NCBI GenBank assembly: GCA_002331335.1
Contig: DCZO01000012.1
Location: 30,532-61,058, forward strand
Length of the DNA: 30,527 bases
Source of the DNA: Nitrospira sp. UBA2082
GTDB taxonomy: Bacteria; Nitrospirota; Nitrospiria; Nitrospirales; Nitrospiraceae
Direction of reading: 5' to 3'
Shown here: in pieces, positions 29,130 to 30,527 of the stretch
How positions within the stretch are numbered: the first letter of the stretch is position 1
How the letters are laid out: every line of letters begins with the position of its first letter
Notes under the pieces: model-generated
The model's database searches: none
The model's input: only the letters and a program-made list of their open reading frames with translations
Told to the model about the DNA's origin: nothing
Program-made: the position numbers and the translations under genes

Positions 29130-29336
29130 ATGTTTTGTCTGAAGGGCCATGACCATTCTTCGATACCTGTGAAAGTAGCGCGGCACAACACGACTGATCA
29201 ACCGAATTCGTTTCATTGCAAGGACTGCGGTCAGGTTTCACATTCTGATCCCAACGAGGACAACTGGGTGGACATGTTCCTTTGGGTGGCTATCCTTGAA
29301 GGCCGCCCGCGCTGCGAAAATTGCTTTCCGGGATAA
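29130..29336 (+). CDS. Small protein with two CxxC pairs (zinc-ribbon-like)
   Basis: A 68-residue protein. CKDC near residue 30 and CENC near the C-terminus could bind one zinc ion as a ribbon-type knuckle pair; the N-terminus adds MFCLKGHDH. There is one hydrophobic stretch (WVDMFLWVAIL) too short and polar for a sure membrane helix. GGGGTAAGG precedes the ATG and overlaps the end of the small ORF. Function unknown; candidates are a small zinc-binding adaptor or an orphan. Confidence 0.5.
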   Translation: MFCLKGHDHSSIPVKVARHNTTDQPNSFHCKDCGQVSHSDPNEDNWVDMFLWVAILEGRPRCENCFPG

Positions 29337-29534
29337 CGCCTCGGGACACATGTGGAAGCGAAACGGGACAATGGGCTGACTCTGAAGCGGTGCCCCTGAA
29401 ACTGTTGAGGGAGGGTGTTCGGCGGCGTCAGTCAACGCTAATACAGTGACTGCAAGTGTCGAGGCAGCAACGCCTGACCCCATCTACTCACGGTCTTACT
29501 ACCCCTGAGATATGTTACCCATGCAATTCTGAGT

Positions 29535-29735
29535 CTAAGAAGATGGTCCGGATAGTTTCTTGGGACGTTTTGCTCCCAGAGCCAGTTCGAGCGCGGTTTC
29601 AAGCCGGATGACACGGCCGGTCAGGTCTTCGATGTGGTGCTGTTGCTTGGCGACGGTGGCGGTGAGTTGCTCGACTTTGTCGGCCAATCGGATCGTTCTG
29701 GCAAATGCGTCCCAGACTCGCTCGGTGAGGCCCAT
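29535..29735 (-). CDS. Small coiled-coil protein
   Basis: A 66-residue protein, MGLTERVWDAFARTIRLADK..., forming one long amphipathic helix (VEQLTATVAKQQHHIEDLTG, then RVIRLETALELAL) with a basic tail. It follows the RHH-like gene with a 2-nt gap (ATG start) or overlaps it if a TTG at 29741 is used. The pair would make a DNA-binding protein and a coiled-coil partner. No known family assigned. Confidence 0.55.
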   Translation of the reverse strand: MGLTERVWDAFARTIRLADKVEQLTATVAKQQHHIEDLTGRVIRLETALELALGAKRPKKLSGPSS

Positions 29736-29737
29736 GA

Positions 29738-30019
29738 TCAATGCCCTTTGTGTGATTTTGTCAGGGCGTGGATGCGCGCTTCCGATTGTGCGACCAATGC
29801 CAAGGTTCGATCGATCGACTGGATGGCTCGTTGCGTGGCCTTCGTGACTTGTTTGGCAAACTGATCCAGAGCGGCGTCATCTTCCGCCGGAGAAAAGCGT
29901 TCTCCTCCCTGACGAAGCAATTCCCCCATGGTGAGATTCGCGGCTTTGGCCTTGCGGGCCAGACGGCGTTTCTGAGCCGGGCTCATCAAGACAGGAACTT
30001 GCACATTGGCCTGTGGCAT
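29738..30019 (-). CDS. Ribbon-helix-helix-like protein with helical C-terminus
   Basis: A 93-residue protein. Residues 5-38 (VQVPVLMSPAQKRRLARKAK, then AANLTMGELLRQ) fit a ribbon-helix-helix fold: one strand followed by two helices with 'N-x-T-x-x-E-L-x-R'. The remainder is helical (DQFAKQVTKATQRAIQSIDR). Such proteins are CopG/MobC-like DNA binders on plasmids and mobile elements. GAGAGG lies before the ATG, and a consensus-like promoter is present. No relaxase is visible, so mobilisation is not supported. Confidence 0.6.
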   Translation of the reverse strand: MPQANVQVPVLMSPAQKRRLARKAKAANLTMGELLRQGGERFSPAEDDAALDQFAKQVTKATQRAIQSIDRTLALVAQSEARIHALTKSHKGH

Positions 30020-30037
30020 AGGCGACCTCTCAAAGAA

Positions 30038-30066
30038 TATATAGGAGATGTATACCAGAGGTACAA
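30038..30066 (-). promoter_or_regulatory. Promoter of the RHH-like/coiled-coil pair
   Basis: On the minus strand TTGTAC (30066-30061), 17 nt, TATATA (30043-30038). The spacer contains the palindrome GTATAC (30050-30055), a possible site for the RHH protein itself. Confidence 0.65.
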
Positions 30067-30364
30067 GCGAGCTGTCGAGTGCAAGCCTACGGCGGCAGTA
30101 TCACCTTACCGTTTTGGCTCGTGCCACCATGGCGAAATGTAAGGCGTGGCGGCGGCCGGGGGAGTCTGATTGCAAGACCTGCCCCTCAATCTTCCTCCTT
30201 TTCTTGTCCTAATGGGGTTCTAGTTGTCGCCTCTGCGAGGACCTGTGCGCCCCCCCCCTTTCGTTTAATCCTTGCTACCTCTACGGTATTTTCTGTCCAA
30301 CCTTATACCGTTTATTGTGCCTTCCAGGATCAACAGGGTCTACGCGCCGCCTCGGCACATAGAC
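30067..30364. other. Gene-free stretch near the right edge
   Basis: About 300 bp. Holds repeat copy I (30142-30164) and a C-run at 30249-30258. Frames in this stretch look non-coding (Pro/Ser-rich, no ribosome binding sites). Confidence 0.4.
30142..30164 (+). repeat. G-rich dispersed repeat, copy I
   Basis: GGCGTGGCGGCGGCCGGGGG AG: core only, without the leading GGCCGGA; followed by GCAAGACCT as a relic of the region after the core in copies E and G. Confidence 0.6.
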
Positions 30365-30527
30365 GTGGCAACATGGAACGTGGCCATCGCCGGCAAACTG
30401 ATCATGCAAAAGCAGCTCGGGAAAACCCGACCAGTCAGGGGTAAATCATCAAGAAAGAGTGCCCGTAAATCGGGCAAGACAAAAAGTAACGTAACCTCCA
30501 AACCACTTGCACGACGGAAGAGGCGGG
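30365..30527 (+). CDS. Possible truncated gene running off the right edge
   Basis: From a GTG at 30365 the frame reads VATWNVAIAGKLIMQKQLGK and then becomes very Lys/Arg/Ser-rich, staying open to the window end. The frame is open since about 30270, so the true start is unclear. No ribosome binding site is seen. It may be the N-terminus of a basic protein or chance. It contains a small inverted repeat GCCCGTAAATCGGGC (30461-30475). Confidence 0.3.
   Translation, partial: MATWNVAIAGKLIMQKQLGKTRPVRGKSSRKSARKSGKTKSNVTSKPLARRKRR

Noticed and set aside
17792..30164. Integron attC array, suggested by one-way repeats between small genes
   Set aside because: The repeats lack the paired GTTRRRY and RYYYAAC core sites and the long imperfect hairpin of attC, genes between them point in both directions, and no integrase is present.
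30079..30444. 121-residue plus-strand frame near the right edge
   Set aside because: Starts upstream of a repeat copy, reads through it, has Pro/Ser/Arg-rich noise-like sequence and no ribosome binding site.
1..30527. CRISPR array, tRNA or rRNA genes
   Set aside because: No evenly spaced direct repeats with unique spacers, no cloverleaf with GTTCGA-type T-arm and CCA context, and no rRNA-like stretch was recognised.

Overview
The window looks like a chromosomal piece of a Nitrospira-type bacterium (phylum Nitrospirota). This rests on recognised protein families, not on a search: a chlorite dismutase/HemQ-family gene at the left edge, an SmbP-type His-rich metal-binding protein, and the order recA-recX-alaS-ruvX-mltG in fairly GC-rich DNA.

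Left part (1-16.2 kb): dense housekeeping DNA. After the truncated Cld-family gene (minus strand) come a secreted hypothetical protein, cinA and thpR (plus strand; cinA and thpR overlap by ATGA). Then, on the minus strand, lies a two-gene unit of a membrane protein with two RodZ-like HTH domains and an ankyrin lipoprotein. Divergent from it is a tightly packed unit recA-recX-alaS-ruvX-mltG-deoC-deoB-ridA-like, with overlaps or gaps of at most 42 nt. A candidate promoter at 13.44 kb then precedes a translationally coupled pair: a five-domain IPT/TIG surface protein and a seven-repeat Ycf48-like propeller. The deoB product has several substitutions at active-site positions.

Right part (16.3-30.5 kb): sparser accessory DNA with mostly single genes in mixed orientation. 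These include a small membrane protein, a PilZ protein, lipoproteins, two methyltransferases, a LysE-type exporter, a small winged-helix-like protein, SmbP, a universal stress protein, an MDR oxidoreductase with a small membrane protein, a double flavodoxin-fold reductase, a Phd/RelE toxin-antitoxin pair, a 37-aa small ORF with a CxxC protein, and an RHH-like/coiled-coil pair.

The most unusual feature of the right part is a dispersed G-rich intergenic repeat (consensus about GGCCGGAGGGCGTGGCGGCG followed by GCGGGGAG). I see about ten copies between 17.8 and 30.2 kb, all in the same orientation and none recognised in the first 17 kb. Three copies carry a second conserved block about 20-30 nt downstream (TGGAAATTCAAAATGTCC-like). 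One copy was duplicated together with the 3' end of a lipoprotein gene, leaving an in-frame shortened gene remnant. A second gene remnant (18.4 kb) matches the 3' end of the gene at 20.9-21.4 kb. Together these suggest a region shaped by repeat-associated duplication and loss. No tRNA, rRNA, CRISPR array or intact transposase was recognised.
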